Of a stretch of 64,000 nt of DNA, positions 45,913 through 54,771 are shown one piece after another. Positions within the stretch are counted from its first letter, which is position 1. Every line of letters begins with the position of its first letter. The translations under genes and the position numbers were made by a program. The notes beneath the pieces are model-generated. The model saw only the letters and a program-made list of their open reading frames with translations. It was not told the DNA's origin and searched no databases. The stretch is from Sphingomonas sp. (lineage in GTDB: Bacteria > Pseudomonadota > Alphaproteobacteria > Sphingomonadales > Sphingomonadaceae), in NCBI RefSeq assembly GCF_019746015.1, contig NZ_JAIESM010000009.1, forward strand, positions 1 through 64,000, in the 5' to 3' direction.

Positions 45913-46839
45913 TCATCGATCCACGTAAAGTGGCGATTTTGCGTAGGCCGTGCCCAGCGTCAAAATGGTCGCGGCATGGCGGTGTGCGACGGCCATCGCA
46001 TCGTCGCCATAGCCGCCGCCCAGCGTCGCCGCGAGCGCGATGCCGCTTCCTTGCGCCAGCGCCGCCACGAATCGATCCCGCGCCGCCAGCCCTTCCAGGG
46101 ACAGGTTCAGCCGGCCGAGCCTGTCATCCGCATGCGGATCGACGCCGGCCTGATACAGGATGAGATCGGGCGCCATTTCCGCCACCAGTGGCGGCAGTGT
46201 CTCGGCAAGGGCAGCGAGATAATCGTCATCCCCCACCCCGTCGGGCAGCGCGACATCGCGGGTCGAGCGCGCCTTGCGCACCGGGAAGTTCCGCTCGGCA
46301 TGGATCGAATAGGTGGCAATATCTGCCCGGCCGGCGGTCAGCGCCGCACTCCCGTCACCCTGATGCACGTCGCAATCGACGATCAGCACGCGCTGCGCCG
46401 CGCCCTCCTCGACGAGACGCACGGCCGCGATGGCGAGATCGTTGAACACGCAGAAGCCGGCGCCGCTGTCGTGCAGGGCATGGTGGCTGCCGCCCGCGCA
46501 ATTGGCGGCAAAGCCCCGCTCCAGCGCGATGAGTGCGGCGTGATGCGTCCCGCCGGCGACACGGGCAGCGCGGCGGGCAATGGCCGGGGTGACCGCAAAG
46601 CCGATCCGCCGTTCCTTCTCGCGCGGCACCTGCGCGGACAACACTTCGGCAACATAGCCGGGGTCGTGCACTGCCTCCAGCCAGTGGCGCGGCATCGGCT
46701 CGGGCGCGACCCAGTCGATCGCGGCACCGGTGCCGAGCAGCAGGTCACGCACCAGCGCATTCTTGTTCCACTGATAGCCCGACCGTGCGGGGGCCGGGGC
46801 GACATAATCGGGGTGATGGACGACCGCGAACATCGCCAT
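45913..46839 (-). CDS. Histone deacetylase-family amidohydrolase
   Basis: This 308-aa arginase-fold enzyme has the HDAC zinc and charge-relay motifs: [20 protein letters not shown] (tandem His), [19 protein letters not shown] (zinc Asp and His), and [20 protein letters not shown] (second zinc Asp), then [19 protein letters not shown]. Bacterial members act on acetylated polyamines, acetoin-related compounds or small amides; the substrate here is not indicated. The short loops resemble class IV/bacterial HDAC-like proteins. It diverges from the esterase gene across 56 bp. Confidence 0.9.
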   Translation of the reverse strand: MAMFAVVHHPDYVAPAPARSGYQWNKNALVRDLLLGTGAAIDWVAPEPMPRHWLEAVHDPGYVAEVLSAQVPREKERRIGFAVTPAIARRAARVAGGTHHAALIALERGFAANCAGGSHHALHDSGAGFCVFNDLAIAAVRLVEEGAAQRVLIVDCDVHQGDGSAALTAGRADIATYSIHAERNFPVRKARSTRDVALPDGVGDDDYLAALAETLPPLVAEMAPDLILYQAGVDPHADDRLGRLNLSLEGLAARDRFVAALAQGSGIALAATLGGGYGDDAMAVAHRHAATILTLGTAYAKSPLYVDR

Positions 46840-46895
46840 TAGGTACTGCGCCAGACCGCGCGCTCCAAGCCGTGCCGGAACCAGGAGAGAAGATC

Positions 46896-47855
46896 GTGAC
46901 CGACGCCACCCCTTACGTCCGCCCGGACGTTGCGCAGTTTCTGGCCTTTCTCAACGGCATGCCCGGCCCGCGCACGCACGAGCTGGAACCGGCAGCGGCG
47001 CGCGGCACCTACACGGCAATGAAGGACATTGCCGATCCGCCGGTGGGCGAGCTTGCCGTGATCAAGGATCTGGCCATTCCGGGGCCAGCGGGCACCATCC
47101 CTGCCCGGCTGTTCGATGCGCGGGCAGAGCGCGCGGCCGGGCCGGCGATGGTGTTCTTCCATGGCGGCGGCTTCGTGATCGGCGACCTGGACACGCATGC
47201 AAGCTTCTGCGCAGAGGCCGCGCGCATGCTCGACCTGCCGGTGATCGCGGTCGATTACCGGCTGGCGCCCGAAAATCCCTGGCCCGCCGCGCCCGATGAT
47301 TGCGAGGCGGCGGCGCGCTGGGTCGCGGGCAGCCCGGAAGCGCTGGGGCGGCAGGTGACGGGTGTCGTCACCTGTGGCGACAGTGCGGGCGGCGCGCTGT
47401 GCATCATCACCACCATGGCGCTGCGTGATCAGCCGGCGGCAGTGCCGGTGCTGGCGCAGTTCCCGATCTATCCGGTGGTCGATGTCTCTGCCAACTATGC
47501 CTCTTATCAGGCATTTGGCGACGGCTTCCTGCTGACCAAGCCGACCATGACCTGGTTCGATGGCCATTATCGCCCGGACATGACGCACTGGCGCGGTGCG
47601 GCGCTGACCGGGGCGCACCATTGCATGCCGCCCACGCTGGTGATGACGGCGGGGCTCGACCCGCTGCGCGATCAGGGCCGCGCCTATGCCGCCGCACTGA
47701 TCGCCGAAGGCGTGCCGACCGCGTATCGCGAGGCCGTGGGCAACATCCACGGCCTGATCACGCTGCGCAAGGCGATCCCCTCGGCACAGAATGACGTCGA
47801 TCAGGCGCTTGCGGCGTTGAAGCTGATCCTCGCAGAGGCGCAGGCCCGGCGATGA
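46896..47855 (+). CDS. Alpha/beta hydrolase, hormone-sensitive lipase (HSL) family
   Basis: This 319-aa esterase-type hydrolase has the HSL oxyanion motif [17 protein letters not shown], the nucleophile elbow [20 protein letters not shown] (Ser in GDSAGG), the acid residue near [18 protein letters not shown] and the catalytic His in [13 protein letters not shown]. There is no signal peptide, so it is probably cytoplasmic. The GTG start has AGGAGA 7 nt upstream. The stop overlaps rppH by 4 nt. The natural ester substrate is unknown. Confidence 0.9.
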   Translation: MTDATPYVRPDVAQFLAFLNGMPGPRTHELEPAAARGTYTAMKDIADPPVGELAVIKDLAIPGPAGTIPARLFDARAERAAGPAMVFFHGGGFVIGDLDTHASFCAEAARMLDLPVIAVDYRLAPENPWPAAPDDCEAAARWVAGSPEALGRQVTGVVTCGDSAGGALCIITTMALRDQPAAVPVLAQFPIYPVVDVSANYASYQAFGDGFLLTKPTMTWFDGHYRPDMTHWRGAALTGAHHCMPPTLVMTAGLDPLRDQGRAYAAALIAEGVPTAYREAVGNIHGLITLRKAIPSAQNDVDQALAALKLILAEAQARR

Positions 47856-48331
47856 GCGCCGACGCCCTGCCTTATCGCCCGTGCGTGGGCATATTGGTGA
47901 TGAACAACGCAGGCGACGTGTTTGTCGGCCAGCGGATGGACCAGGCGGTGGAGGCATGGCAGCCACCCCAAGGCGGGATCGATCCCGGCGAGGAACCGCT
48001 GGCGGCGGCACTGCGCGAACTGGGTGAGGAGACAGGCATCGCGCCCGACAAGGTCACGCTGATCGCCGCGACGGGGCATGAACTCCATTACGACCTGCCG
48101 CCCGAGCTTGCCGGCCGGGTGTGGCAGGGCAAGTGGCGCGGCCAGCGCCAGCGCTGGTTCCTGTTCCGCTTTCTGGGGGCTGATGCCGATGTGAACATCG
48201 CGACCGAGCATCAGGAATTTCGCGCCTGGCAATGGGTGCCGGCGCGCCAGATTGCCGAGTTGGCCGTCGACTTCAAGAAACAGCTCTATCGTGACGTGCT
48301 GGCGGCGTTTGACGATCACCTGCCGCGATAA
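47852..48331 (+). CDS. rppH: RNA pyrophosphohydrolase (Nudix)
   Basis: RppH removes 5' pyrophosphate from mRNA and so triggers decay. The 159-aa protein has YRPCVGILVMNNAGDVFVGQ, the adjacent AWQPPQGGIDPGEEPLAAAL and ELGEETGI, which together give the Nudix box GX5EX7REUXEEXGU, then KWRGQRQRWFLFRFLGADAD and EFRAWQWVPARQIAELAVDF. The WRGQxQ motif is diagnostic for RppH rather than other Nudix enzymes. It is co-translated with the upstream esterase through a 4-nt overlap. Confidence 0.95.
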   Translation: MSADALPYRPCVGILVMNNAGDVFVGQRMDQAVEAWQPPQGGIDPGEEPLAAALRELGEETGIAPDKVTLIAATGHELHYDLPPELAGRVWQGKWRGQRQRWFLFRFLGADADVNIATEHQEFRAWQWVPARQIAELAVDFKKQLYRDVLAAFDDHLPR

Positions 48332-48340
48332 AGCGCGCCC

Positions 48341-48814
48341 TCAATAGGGCTTGGCGATCATCAGCCACACCGCCGCCACCAAAGGCGCTGTGCCGATCAG
48401 GCCCCAGATGATCCAGGTGCGGCTGTCGCGGCGATAGCGATCGGGTATCTCGCCGCCATCGGCAAAGCCGCGCGCATCGCGCGCCTGGCGGATCTGCACC
48501 GGCACCAGGATCGCCAGCCAGATCATGCCGCCCGCCACGAACATCACCTGCCCCCAGATCAGCCAGGCCGGCTCGAACGGGTTGATCTCCGCCAGCCACG
48601 CCATCCAGTAACCGCCGGCAATGGTCAGGATCACGCCCCAGAAGGTCAGGCTCCAGTCGGTGATCGTCACCAGCCGCTGCGAAAAGGCGACGATGCGCGC
48701 GTCGCCGGTGCGGTCTGCAAAGAATTTCCAGATGGCGGTCGCGGTGATGTTGCCCATCAGCATCACCACCCCGGTGATGTGCACGAACTTCGCGATCGCA
48801 TAGACGGTGTCCAC
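48341..48814 (-). CDS. DUF2269-family integral membrane protein
   Basis: This protein of about 157 aa has four hydrophobic segments (FVHITGVVMLMGNITATAIW, LTFWGVILTIAGGYWMAWLA, WLIWGQVMFVAGGMIWLAIL and IIWGLIGTAPLVAAVWLMIA). WKFFADRTGDARIVAFSQRL and TDWSLT match the DUF2269 pattern. Function unknown. GTG 48814 gives a start close to helix 1; further upstream the frame is antisense to the M20 gene. It converges on rppH with a 9-bp gap. Confidence 0.8.
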   Translation of the reverse strand: MDTVYAIAKFVHITGVVMLMGNITATAIWKFFADRTGDARIVAFSQRLVTITDWSLTFWGVILTIAGGYWMAWLAEINPFEPAWLIWGQVMFVAGGMIWLAILVPVQIRQARDARGFADGGEIPDRYRRDSRTWIIWGLIGTAPLVAAVWLMIAKPY

Positions 48815-48914
48815 GCGCGCCAGTTGAGCCGATTGTGCCGGCCAATGCAATCGGGCGCCGGCATTGGGAGGGGGGTGGAGCCGCGCCCGCGAACCGGCTA
48901 GGGCCTGCATTGTC

Positions 48915-50120
48915 ATGGCCTTGACCGCATCCGAATCCGCCCTGATCGACCAAGCGCGCGCCGCACCCATGCTGGAGCGTGTTGAACGCTGGGCGGCGGT
49001 GAATTCCGGCACGCGCAACCTGGCCGGGGTGAAGGCGATGGCCGCACTGCTGGCCGATGCTTTCGCCGCCCTGCCCGGCACGGTCGAACTGGTGCCGCCG
49101 GCGCCAGTTGACGCGGTAAGCGCCGACGGCACCACCGCCGCGCTCGACCATGGCGACCATCTGCTCGTCACCGTGCGGCCGACAGCGCCCGTCCAGCTGC
49201 TGTTGACCGGGCATATGGACACGGTGTTCCCGGCCGATCATCCCTTCCAGCAGACCCGCTGGCTGGAGGATGGCGTGCTGAACGGCCCCGGCGTTGCCGA
49301 CATGAAGGGCGGCATCGCGCTGATGCTGGCCGCGCTGCAGGCGGTGGAAGCAAGCCCGGTCGCCCACGGCATCGGCTATCAGGTGCTGATCAATTCGGAT
49401 GAGGAAACCGGCTCGCTTTCCTCGGCCGCGCTGATCGCGGCGGCGGCAAAGGGCAAGGCAGCGGCGCTCACCTATGAACCCGCCTTGCCCGATGGCACGC
49501 TGGCCGGCGCGCGTGGCGGCACCGGCAATTTCTCGATCATCGTGAACGGCCGCAGCGCGCATGCCGGGCGCAACCCCGAAGAGGGCCGCAACGCGCTGGT
49601 CGCCGCTGCTGATCTCGCCGTGCGGCTGGCGGCGGCGAAGGCGCCGGGGCTGTCGGTGAACCCGGCGCGGATCGAGGGCGGCGGGCCGAACAATGTGGTG
49701 CCGGAGCTTGCCATATTGCGCGTCAATTTCCGCCCGCGCGGGCCGGAACAGGTGGCACTGGCGCAGGCCGCGCTTGACGAGGCGATTGCGGCGGTCGTGC
49801 GGCTGCATGACGTCAGCATCCATTGCCATGGCGGCTTCAACCGCCCGCCCAAGCCCATCGATCCCGGCGCCGAGCGGCTGTTCCAGCTGGTGCGCGCGGC
49901 GGGCAGCGATCTGGGCCTTGGCATTGCCTGGCGCGATACCGGCGGGGTGTGCGACGGCAACAACATCGCCGCCTGTGGCGTGCCCGTGGTCGACACCATG
50001 GGCGCGCGCGGCGGCGCCATCCATTCCGCCGACGAGTTCCTGATCGTGGAAAGCCTGGCCGAACGTGCGGCACTGTCCGCCCTCACCATTTCCCGCATTG
50101 CCCAGAAAGGTGGTTTGTGA
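48915..50120 (+). CDS. M20-family metallopeptidase in the ast cluster
   Basis: This 401-aa amidohydrolase has the dinuclear zinc site: LLLTGHMDTVFPADHPF (His, Asp), GVADMKGGIALML (bridging Asp), INSDEETGSLSSAALI (Glu-Glu) and later His residues, with a dimerisation domain in ARGGTGNFSIIVNGRSAHAG. It resembles the glutamate carboxypeptidase/ArgE/DapE group. Its stop overlaps astA by 4 nt (GTGA). No astE is visible here, so it may supply the final hydrolysis of N-succinylglutamate; this is inference from context. The ATG lacks a strong ribosome site. Confidence 0.88.
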   Translation: MALTASESALIDQARAAPMLERVERWAAVNSGTRNLAGVKAMAALLADAFAALPGTVELVPPAPVDAVSADGTTAALDHGDHLLVTVRPTAPVQLLLTGHMDTVFPADHPFQQTRWLEDGVLNGPGVADMKGGIALMLAALQAVEASPVAHGIGYQVLINSDEETGSLSSAALIAAAAKGKAAALTYEPALPDGTLAGARGGTGNFSIIVNGRSAHAGRNPEEGRNALVAAADLAVRLAAAKAPGLSVNPARIEGGGPNNVVPELAILRVNFRPRGPEQVALAQAALDEAIAAVVRLHDVSIHCHGGFNRPPKPIDPGAERLFQLVRAAGSDLGLGIAWRDTGGVCDGNNIAACGVPVVDTMGARGGAIHSADEFLIVESLAERAALSALTISRIAQKGGL

Positions 50121-51136
50121 GCTTTCGCATCCGCGCCGCGACGCACGACGATCTGCGCCATCTCTATGAAATGGCCAAGCTGACCGGCGGCGGCTTCACC
50201 AACCTGCCGCCGGACCGGGCAGCTTTGCGCGCCAAGCTTGATCGCAGCGAGAAGGCGTTCACCACCCAGACCGCCGGCGCCAAGGCCGATGAGCTGTTCG
50301 TGCTGATCCTGGAAAACGCAGCAACGGGCGAGGTGCGCGGCACCTGCCAGATCTTCACCCATGTCGGCCAGAGCCACCCTTTCTACAGCTATCGCATCGG
50401 CACCATCACCCAGCACAGCACCCAGCTGAACCGCACTTTCCGCGCCGAGCTGCTGACGCTGACCACCGATCTTGAGGGGTGCAGCGAGGTGGGCGGGCTG
50501 TTCCTCCACCCCGGCGAGCGCGCCGGTGGGCTGGGCATGCTGCTAGCGCGCAGCCGCTATCTGTTCATCGCGCGCAACCGCACCCGCTTTGCCGACCGCA
50601 TCCTGGCCGAGCTGCGCGGGGTGATCGACGAGGCGGGCGGTTCTCCCTTCTGGGACGGGCTGGCCGGCCGCTTCTTCGGCATGAACTTTCAGGATGCCGA
50701 CCAGTTCAACGCCACCCATGGCCACCAGTTCATTGCCGACCTGTTCCCCAAGCACCCGATCTACATCGCCATGCTGTCCGAAGGGGCGCGCTCGGTGATC
50801 GGCATTCCCCACCCCTCGGGCCGCGCGGCGATGCGGATGCTGGAGAGCGAAGGCTTTGCGCATGAGCAGTATATCGACATTTTCGACGGCGGCCCGACGA
50901 TGACCGCGCGCACCGACCAGGTCCGCTCGATCCGCGATGCGGTGGTGGCGCCGGTGGTGGCGGTGGAAAGCGGCGACGGTGGCGAGGCGCTGGTCGCAGC
51001 CGGCACGCTCGCCGATTTCCGCTGCGGCTATGGCCGGGTGCGCGCGGTGCCGGGGGGCGTCGCGCTGGACCCGGCGACCGCCGCCCTGCTCAACGTCGCC
51101 CCCGGCGACGCCGTCATCCATGTGGGCCGCGCCTGA
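50117..51136 (+). CDS. astA: Arginine N-succinyltransferase
   Basis: AstA transfers succinyl from succinyl-CoA to arginine, the first step of the AST pathway. The 339-aa protein has IRAATHDDLRHLYEMAKLTG, GGGFTNLPPDRAALRAKLDR, SHPFYSYRIGTITQHSTQLN, CSEVGGLFLHPGERAGGLGM (acyl-CoA loop) and SRYLFIARNRTRFADRILAE. SPFWDGLAGRFFGMNFQDAD and LFPKHPIYIAMLSEGAR are further AstA blocks. The GTG start overlaps the M20 stop and the stop overlaps astB (TGATG), indicating tight coupling. Confidence 0.95.
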   Translation: MSFRIRAATHDDLRHLYEMAKLTGGGFTNLPPDRAALRAKLDRSEKAFTTQTAGAKADELFVLILENAATGEVRGTCQIFTHVGQSHPFYSYRIGTITQHSTQLNRTFRAELLTLTTDLEGCSEVGGLFLHPGERAGGLGMLLARSRYLFIARNRTRFADRILAELRGVIDEAGGSPFWDGLAGRFFGMNFQDADQFNATHGHQFIADLFPKHPIYIAMLSEGARSVIGIPHPSGRAAMRMLESEGFAHEQYIDIFDGGPTMTARTDQVRSIRDAVVAPVVAVESGDGGEALVAAGTLADFRCGYGRVRAVPGGVALDPATAALLNVAPGDAVIHVGRA

Positions 51137-52401
51137 TGCTGACCGAGATCAATTTCGACGGGCTGATCGGCCCCAGCCATAATTATGCGGGGATGAGCCC
51201 GGGCAATCTGGCCTCCACCCGCAACGCCGGCAACACCGCCCATCCCCGCGCCGCCGCGCTGCAGGGCATTGCCAAGATGCGCGCCAATCTGGCGCTGGGG
51301 CTGGCGCAGGGCATCCTGCTGCCCCATGCCCGGCCGGACCACCCCTGGCTGGCCTCCCTCGCCACCGACTATGCCAGCGCGCCGCCGCATCTTCAGGCGC
51401 AGGCGATCTCGGCCTCCGCGATGTGGGCCGCGAATGCCGCGACCGTCTCTCCGGCGCCGGACACGGCGGACGGCAAATGCCATCTGAGCGTCGCCAATCT
51501 CGTCACCATGCCGCACCGCAGCCATGAGGCGCCCCAGACGCTGGCCCAGCTGAAACTGGCCTTTGCCGACCCGGCATTTGCCGTGCATCCCCCCGTTCCC
51601 GCCCCGTTCGGAGACGAGGGCGCGGCAAACCATATGCGGCTTGCCGAGCATCATGGGGCAGTTGGACTAGAGCTATTCGTTTACACCCAAAACGGTCTTC
51701 GATACCCGGCCAGGCAGCACCGGACGGCGTCGGAGGCGATTGCACGCCGTCATAAGTTGTCGCCGGATAACGTTGTTTTTATTGAGCAATTGCCGGAAGC
51801 GATTGCGGCGGGGGCGTTCCACAATGACGTGGTGGCCGTCGCGAACGAGACGGTGCTGTTCACCCACCAGCGCGCCTTTGTCGACCAGAACCGCGTTTAC
51901 GAGACCATTCGCGCCAAATTCCCCGCGCTTCAGGTCGTCGAAGTGCCCGATGACGCGGTCAGCCTGGACGATGCGGTCAAAAGCTATCTGTTCAACGCGC
52001 AGCTCGTCACTCTGCCCGCCGGTGGCATGGCACTGATCCTGCCGCAGGAGGCTGAGGATCATCCGCGCGTGTGGCCATGGCTGCAGGAAATGGTCGCCGG
52101 CAACGGCCCGATCCGCCATCTGGAAGTGGTGAATGTGCGCGAATCGATGGCGAATGGCGGCGGCCCCGCCTGCCTCAGGCTGCGCGTGGTGGCAGACCCG
52201 GCCACGGTCGATCCGCGCTTTCTGGTCGATGCGGCAAAGCTCGATGCGCTCGCCGCGCTGGTCGAGGCGCATTGGCCAGAGGCGATCCGGCCCGAGGATC
52301 TGGGCGACGCCCAGCTGATCCGCCGGATCGAGGCGGCGCACGCCGCGCTGCTCGACCTGCTCGACCTGTCGGATTCATTGACAGTTAACCATAGCCGTTA
52401 A
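51136..52401 (+). CDS. astB: N-succinylarginine dihydrolase
   Basis: AstB hydrolyses N2-succinylarginine to succinylornithine, CO2 and ammonia. The 421-aa protein begins EINFDGLIGPSHNYAGMSPG and includes MWAANAATVSPAPDTADGKC, VTMPHRSHEAPQTL, GDEGAANHMRL, FIEQLPEAIAAGAFHNDVVA and RESMANGGGPACLRLRV, covering the amidinotransferase-fold active site (Cys in GGPACLRLRV). The stretch 51655-51800 has visibly lower GC and different codon choices than the rest, a possible recombination patch. astC, astD and astE are not in the window. Confidence 0.95.
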   Translation: MLTEINFDGLIGPSHNYAGMSPGNLASTRNAGNTAHPRAAALQGIAKMRANLALGLAQGILLPHARPDHPWLASLATDYASAPPHLQAQAISASAMWAANAATVSPAPDTADGKCHLSVANLVTMPHRSHEAPQTLAQLKLAFADPAFAVHPPVPAPFGDEGAANHMRLAEHHGAVGLELFVYTQNGLRYPARQHRTASEAIARRHKLSPDNVVFIEQLPEAIAAGAFHNDVVAVANETVLFTHQRAFVDQNRVYETIRAKFPALQVVEVPDDAVSLDDAVKSYLFNAQLVTLPAGGMALILPQEAEDHPRVWPWLQEMVAGNGPIRHLEVVNVRESMANGGGPACLRLRVVADPATVDPRFLVDAAKLDALAALVEAHWPEAIRPEDLGDAQLIRRIEAAHAALLDLLDLSDSLTVNHSR

Positions 52402-52454
52402 AGCGAAACCCACGCAAATCCGCCATTGGCCCGGTGCTTGCTTAACTTTCTGGC

Positions 52455-52658
52455 ATGTTCACGCGCATTGCCCGACTGTTCACCATCAAGTCGAAGTTCG
52501 AGGCCTTTCTGGTCATCTATGGCCTCAGCCTGGGCGCGGTGGAGCGCGGCATCCACTATCTGTCGCAATATCCCGGCGTTGGCGGCTGGCTGTTGTTCGC
52601 GGTCTGCCCGATCGCGGTGGTGATGGCCGGCGGGCGCCTGCTCGACACGGTGGAGTGA
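52455..52658 (+). CDS. Small (67-aa) membrane protein
   Basis: The protein begins MFTRIARLFTIKSKFEAFLV, continues IYGLSLGAVERGIHYLSQYP, and ends with a hydrophobic segment (GGWLLFAVCPIAVVMAGGRL). Two membrane-associated segments are likely. The coding pattern and the acidic-basic N terminus support a real gene, and similar small proteins seem common in sphingomonads, but no function is known. It lies 53 bp after astB. No ribosome site is obvious. Confidence 0.65.
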   Translation: MFTRIARLFTIKSKFEAFLVIYGLSLGAVERGIHYLSQYPGVGGWLLFAVCPIAVVMAGGRLLDTVE

Positions 52659-52718
52659 GCGCGGCGGACCTCGCTTTCGCCGTGATTTTATGACAGTTTG
52701 CCGCTCGTGCTGATCGAT

Positions 52719-53465
52719 ATGCTTCAGGCCGATGCCGTGCTGGCCCGCACGATTGCGCAGGAGGCCGCCGCGCTGCTGCGCGATCTGCACCAGGGGTGCG
52801 ACGGTGGGCATGATGGCAAGGCGCTGGGCCGCCGGGCCGATGCCGAGGCCAATGCGCTGATCCTGGCGCGGCTCCACGCCGCGCGGCCGGGCGATTTCAT
52901 CCTGTCGGAGGAATCGACCGACGACCCGGCACGCTGCGGTGCGGAGCGGGTGTGGATTGTCGATCCGCTGGACGGCACCAGCGGCTTCTGCCGCGCCTCG
53001 GCCGATTATGCGGTGCATATCGGGCTCGCCGTGGCGGGCGTGCCGCGCGCGGGCGCAGTTGCACTGCCGGCAACGGGCCAGGTTTTTTCCAGCGACGCGC
53101 CGCCCGCGCTGCCCCCGCCGCATGGCGGCCGGCCGCGTATCGTGGTGAGCGACAGCCGCCCGCCGCGCGTGGCGGAACTGGTCGCCGCCGCACTGGATGC
53201 CGAATTGCTGCCGATGGGATCAGCGGGCGTTAAGGCAATGGCGGTGCTGCTGGGCAAGGCCGACATCTATCTGCACGCCGGCGGCCAATATGAGTGGGAC
53301 AATTGCGCCCCGGCCGCGGTCGCGCTGTCGGCGGGTCTGCACGCCTCCCGCATCGATGGGCGGGCGCTGGTTTACAACTGCGCCGATCCGCTGCTGCCCG
53401 ATCTGCTGATCTGCCGCGCGGAATGGGCGGCGGCCGTGCTGCGCGCGGTGGCGGTGGCGGGCTGA
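52719..53465 (+). CDS. cysQ: Inositol monophosphatase-family protein, CysQ-like
   Basis: This protein of about 248 aa carries the Li-sensitive phosphatase motifs: FILSEESTDDPARCG (Glu-Glu), VWIVDPLDGTSGFCRASADY (DPLDGT metal site) and GGQYEWDNCAPAAVALSAGL (WDxCAP). CysQ hydrolyses PAP (3'-phosphoadenosine 5'-phosphate) formed during sulfate assimilation; some relatives act on inositol phosphates. ATG 52719 gives a start just before the first helix; GTG 52707 and TTG 52698 are in frame and possible. It ends about 36 bp before the second REP-like element. Confidence 0.87.
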   Translation: MLQADAVLARTIAQEAAALLRDLHQGCDGGHDGKALGRRADAEANALILARLHAARPGDFILSEESTDDPARCGAERVWIVDPLDGTSGFCRASADYAVHIGLAVAGVPRAGAVALPATGQVFSSDAPPALPPPHGGRPRIVVSDSRPPRVAELVAAALDAELLPMGSAGVKAMAVLLGKADIYLHAGGQYEWDNCAPAAVALSAGLHASRIDGRALVYNCADPLLPDLLICRAEWAAAVLRAVAVAG

Positions 53466-53501
53466 GCGCTGCTCAGAGCCGTTCTTGATCTGATTTGAAC
53501 A

Positions 53502-53585
53502 CCGTTCGTGTCGAGTGAAGTCGAGACACGTGACCCGGGCGCCGCGCACGCCATCACGTCCCTCGACTTCGCTCGGGACAAACGA
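53502..53585. repeat. Intergenic REP-like inverted pair, copy 2
   Basis: The left unit is CGTTCGTGTCGAG then TGAAGTCGAGACACG; the right is CGTCCCTCGACTTC then GCTCGGGACAAACG, facing it. It is very similar to the element at 30585-30670, with differences concentrated between the two hairpins. It lies between cysQ and the convergent GST gene. Confidence 0.85.
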
Positions 53586-53609
53586 ATTCGGGGTTGAGGA
53601 CGGCAAAAG

Positions 53610-54731
53610 CTAGGAGGCAGGCCCCCACACTTCCAGATTGTTCACCCGCTCCACCCGGCGCGGCAGCGTGAGCGTGGCGAGCGCGCCCAGCCCGGCCTGA
53701 TCCAGCACCGCCTGCGCCGCCGGCGTCAGCGCCGCCTGCAACCGCTGGAGCAGCCAGAAGCGATAGGGCATCACCAAGGTTTCGATCTGGTGGCCGCGCC
53801 ACGCGAACGCCGCCTTGCCAATGGCGCGCGCGCCGGGATTGGGCAGGCCGTTGGTGCCCGGCTCCAGCCCAGGATGCTCGGCCAGCCACCGCGCGGCGAA
53901 ATCGACATGCGCGGCAAGCTCGGGCAGAAAATCCTCCGCCACAAAGGCGAGCAAGGCGGCGAGCGTGTCGGGCACGGCATCACCCGCGATCAGTGTCTCG
54001 TCCGGATAGCCGCCCAGCTGCGCCTGGGGGGACTGCATCCGCTCCACCCAGCGCCAGACGTGGAAGGCGCGGCGCTTCATCTCGGCGGCGGGATATGGAT
54101 CGCGCCCCAGATGCGGATAGAGCGGGCCGATCAGCGCATAATCGCCCAGCGTCGGCCGCCCGCCCAGCAGATAGGGGTAATGCGCCAGATGCGCGTCAAG
54201 CCGGGCGAGGAAGTCGTGATAGCTCGCCTGGATCGCCGGCGCGGTCTCAGCCGACACGCCGAAGCCGTCGCGCGCCTTGCGCATGCGGCCGCTGGCATTG
54301 GCGAACACCGCATCGCCCGCCTCTGCCGGCGCGCCGGGGAACAGCCCGCCCAGAAAATCGGCGCGCAGAAAGGCAAGATTTTCCGCATCATAATCCCAGC
54401 GATAATGCATCGCCGGGCGCAGCAGCCCCTCTCCCCCAAACAGTTCGAACACATGCGCAATCGCGCGGTGCACCGGGGTTTCGGGATAGGCGGAGCGCCG
54501 CGCGGCGCCGCTCGCCTCGACATGGTCGATGATCGCCACGCCATCCTGCACCAGCGTGCCGTCGCTCAGCTGCAGCACCGGAATGATCCAGCGCCCCACC
54601 GCCTGGGTGACCGACGGCCAGGCCGGATCGGCGGGGATCGTCTCCTCGAAATCATAATGTTGTTTCAGGAGATAGCTGCGCGCCCGGGCGGTGTAGAGCG
54701 AGCCGGGCATGCCGAAGAGTTTGGCGGTCAT
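53610..54731 (-). CDS. Glutathione S-transferase family protein
   Basis: This 373-aa protein has an N-terminal thioredoxin-like GST domain (KLFGMPGSLYTARARSYLLK, then WIIPVLQLSDGTLVQDGVAI, the conserved cis-Pro and Asp/Ser-type GSH contact) and a C-terminal helical domain with LLGGRPTLGDYALIGPLYPH. It is longer than a standard GST (about 220 aa), with an extra C-terminal region of about 120 residues of unknown role. The start MTAKLFG was chosen over an upstream ATG that would overlap the gap before def. The substrate is unknown. Confidence 0.86.
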   Translation of the reverse strand: MTAKLFGMPGSLYTARARSYLLKQHYDFEETIPADPAWPSVTQAVGRWIIPVLQLSDGTLVQDGVAIIDHVEASGAARRSAYPETPVHRAIAHVFELFGGEGLLRPAMHYRWDYDAENLAFLRADFLGGLFPGAPAEAGDAVFANASGRMRKARDGFGVSAETAPAIQASYHDFLARLDAHLAHYPYLLGGRPTLGDYALIGPLYPHLGRDPYPAAEMKRRAFHVWRWVERMQSPQAQLGGYPDETLIAGDAVPDTLAALLAFVAEDFLPELAAHVDFAARWLAEHPGLEPGTNGLPNPGARAIGKAAFAWRGHQIETLVMPYRFWLLQRLQAALTPAAQAVLDQAGLGALATLTLPRRVERVNNLEVWGPAS

Positions 54732-54771
54732 GCGCGCACCCTGCCCCGCCGCCGGGGCGGTGCGCAAGCGC

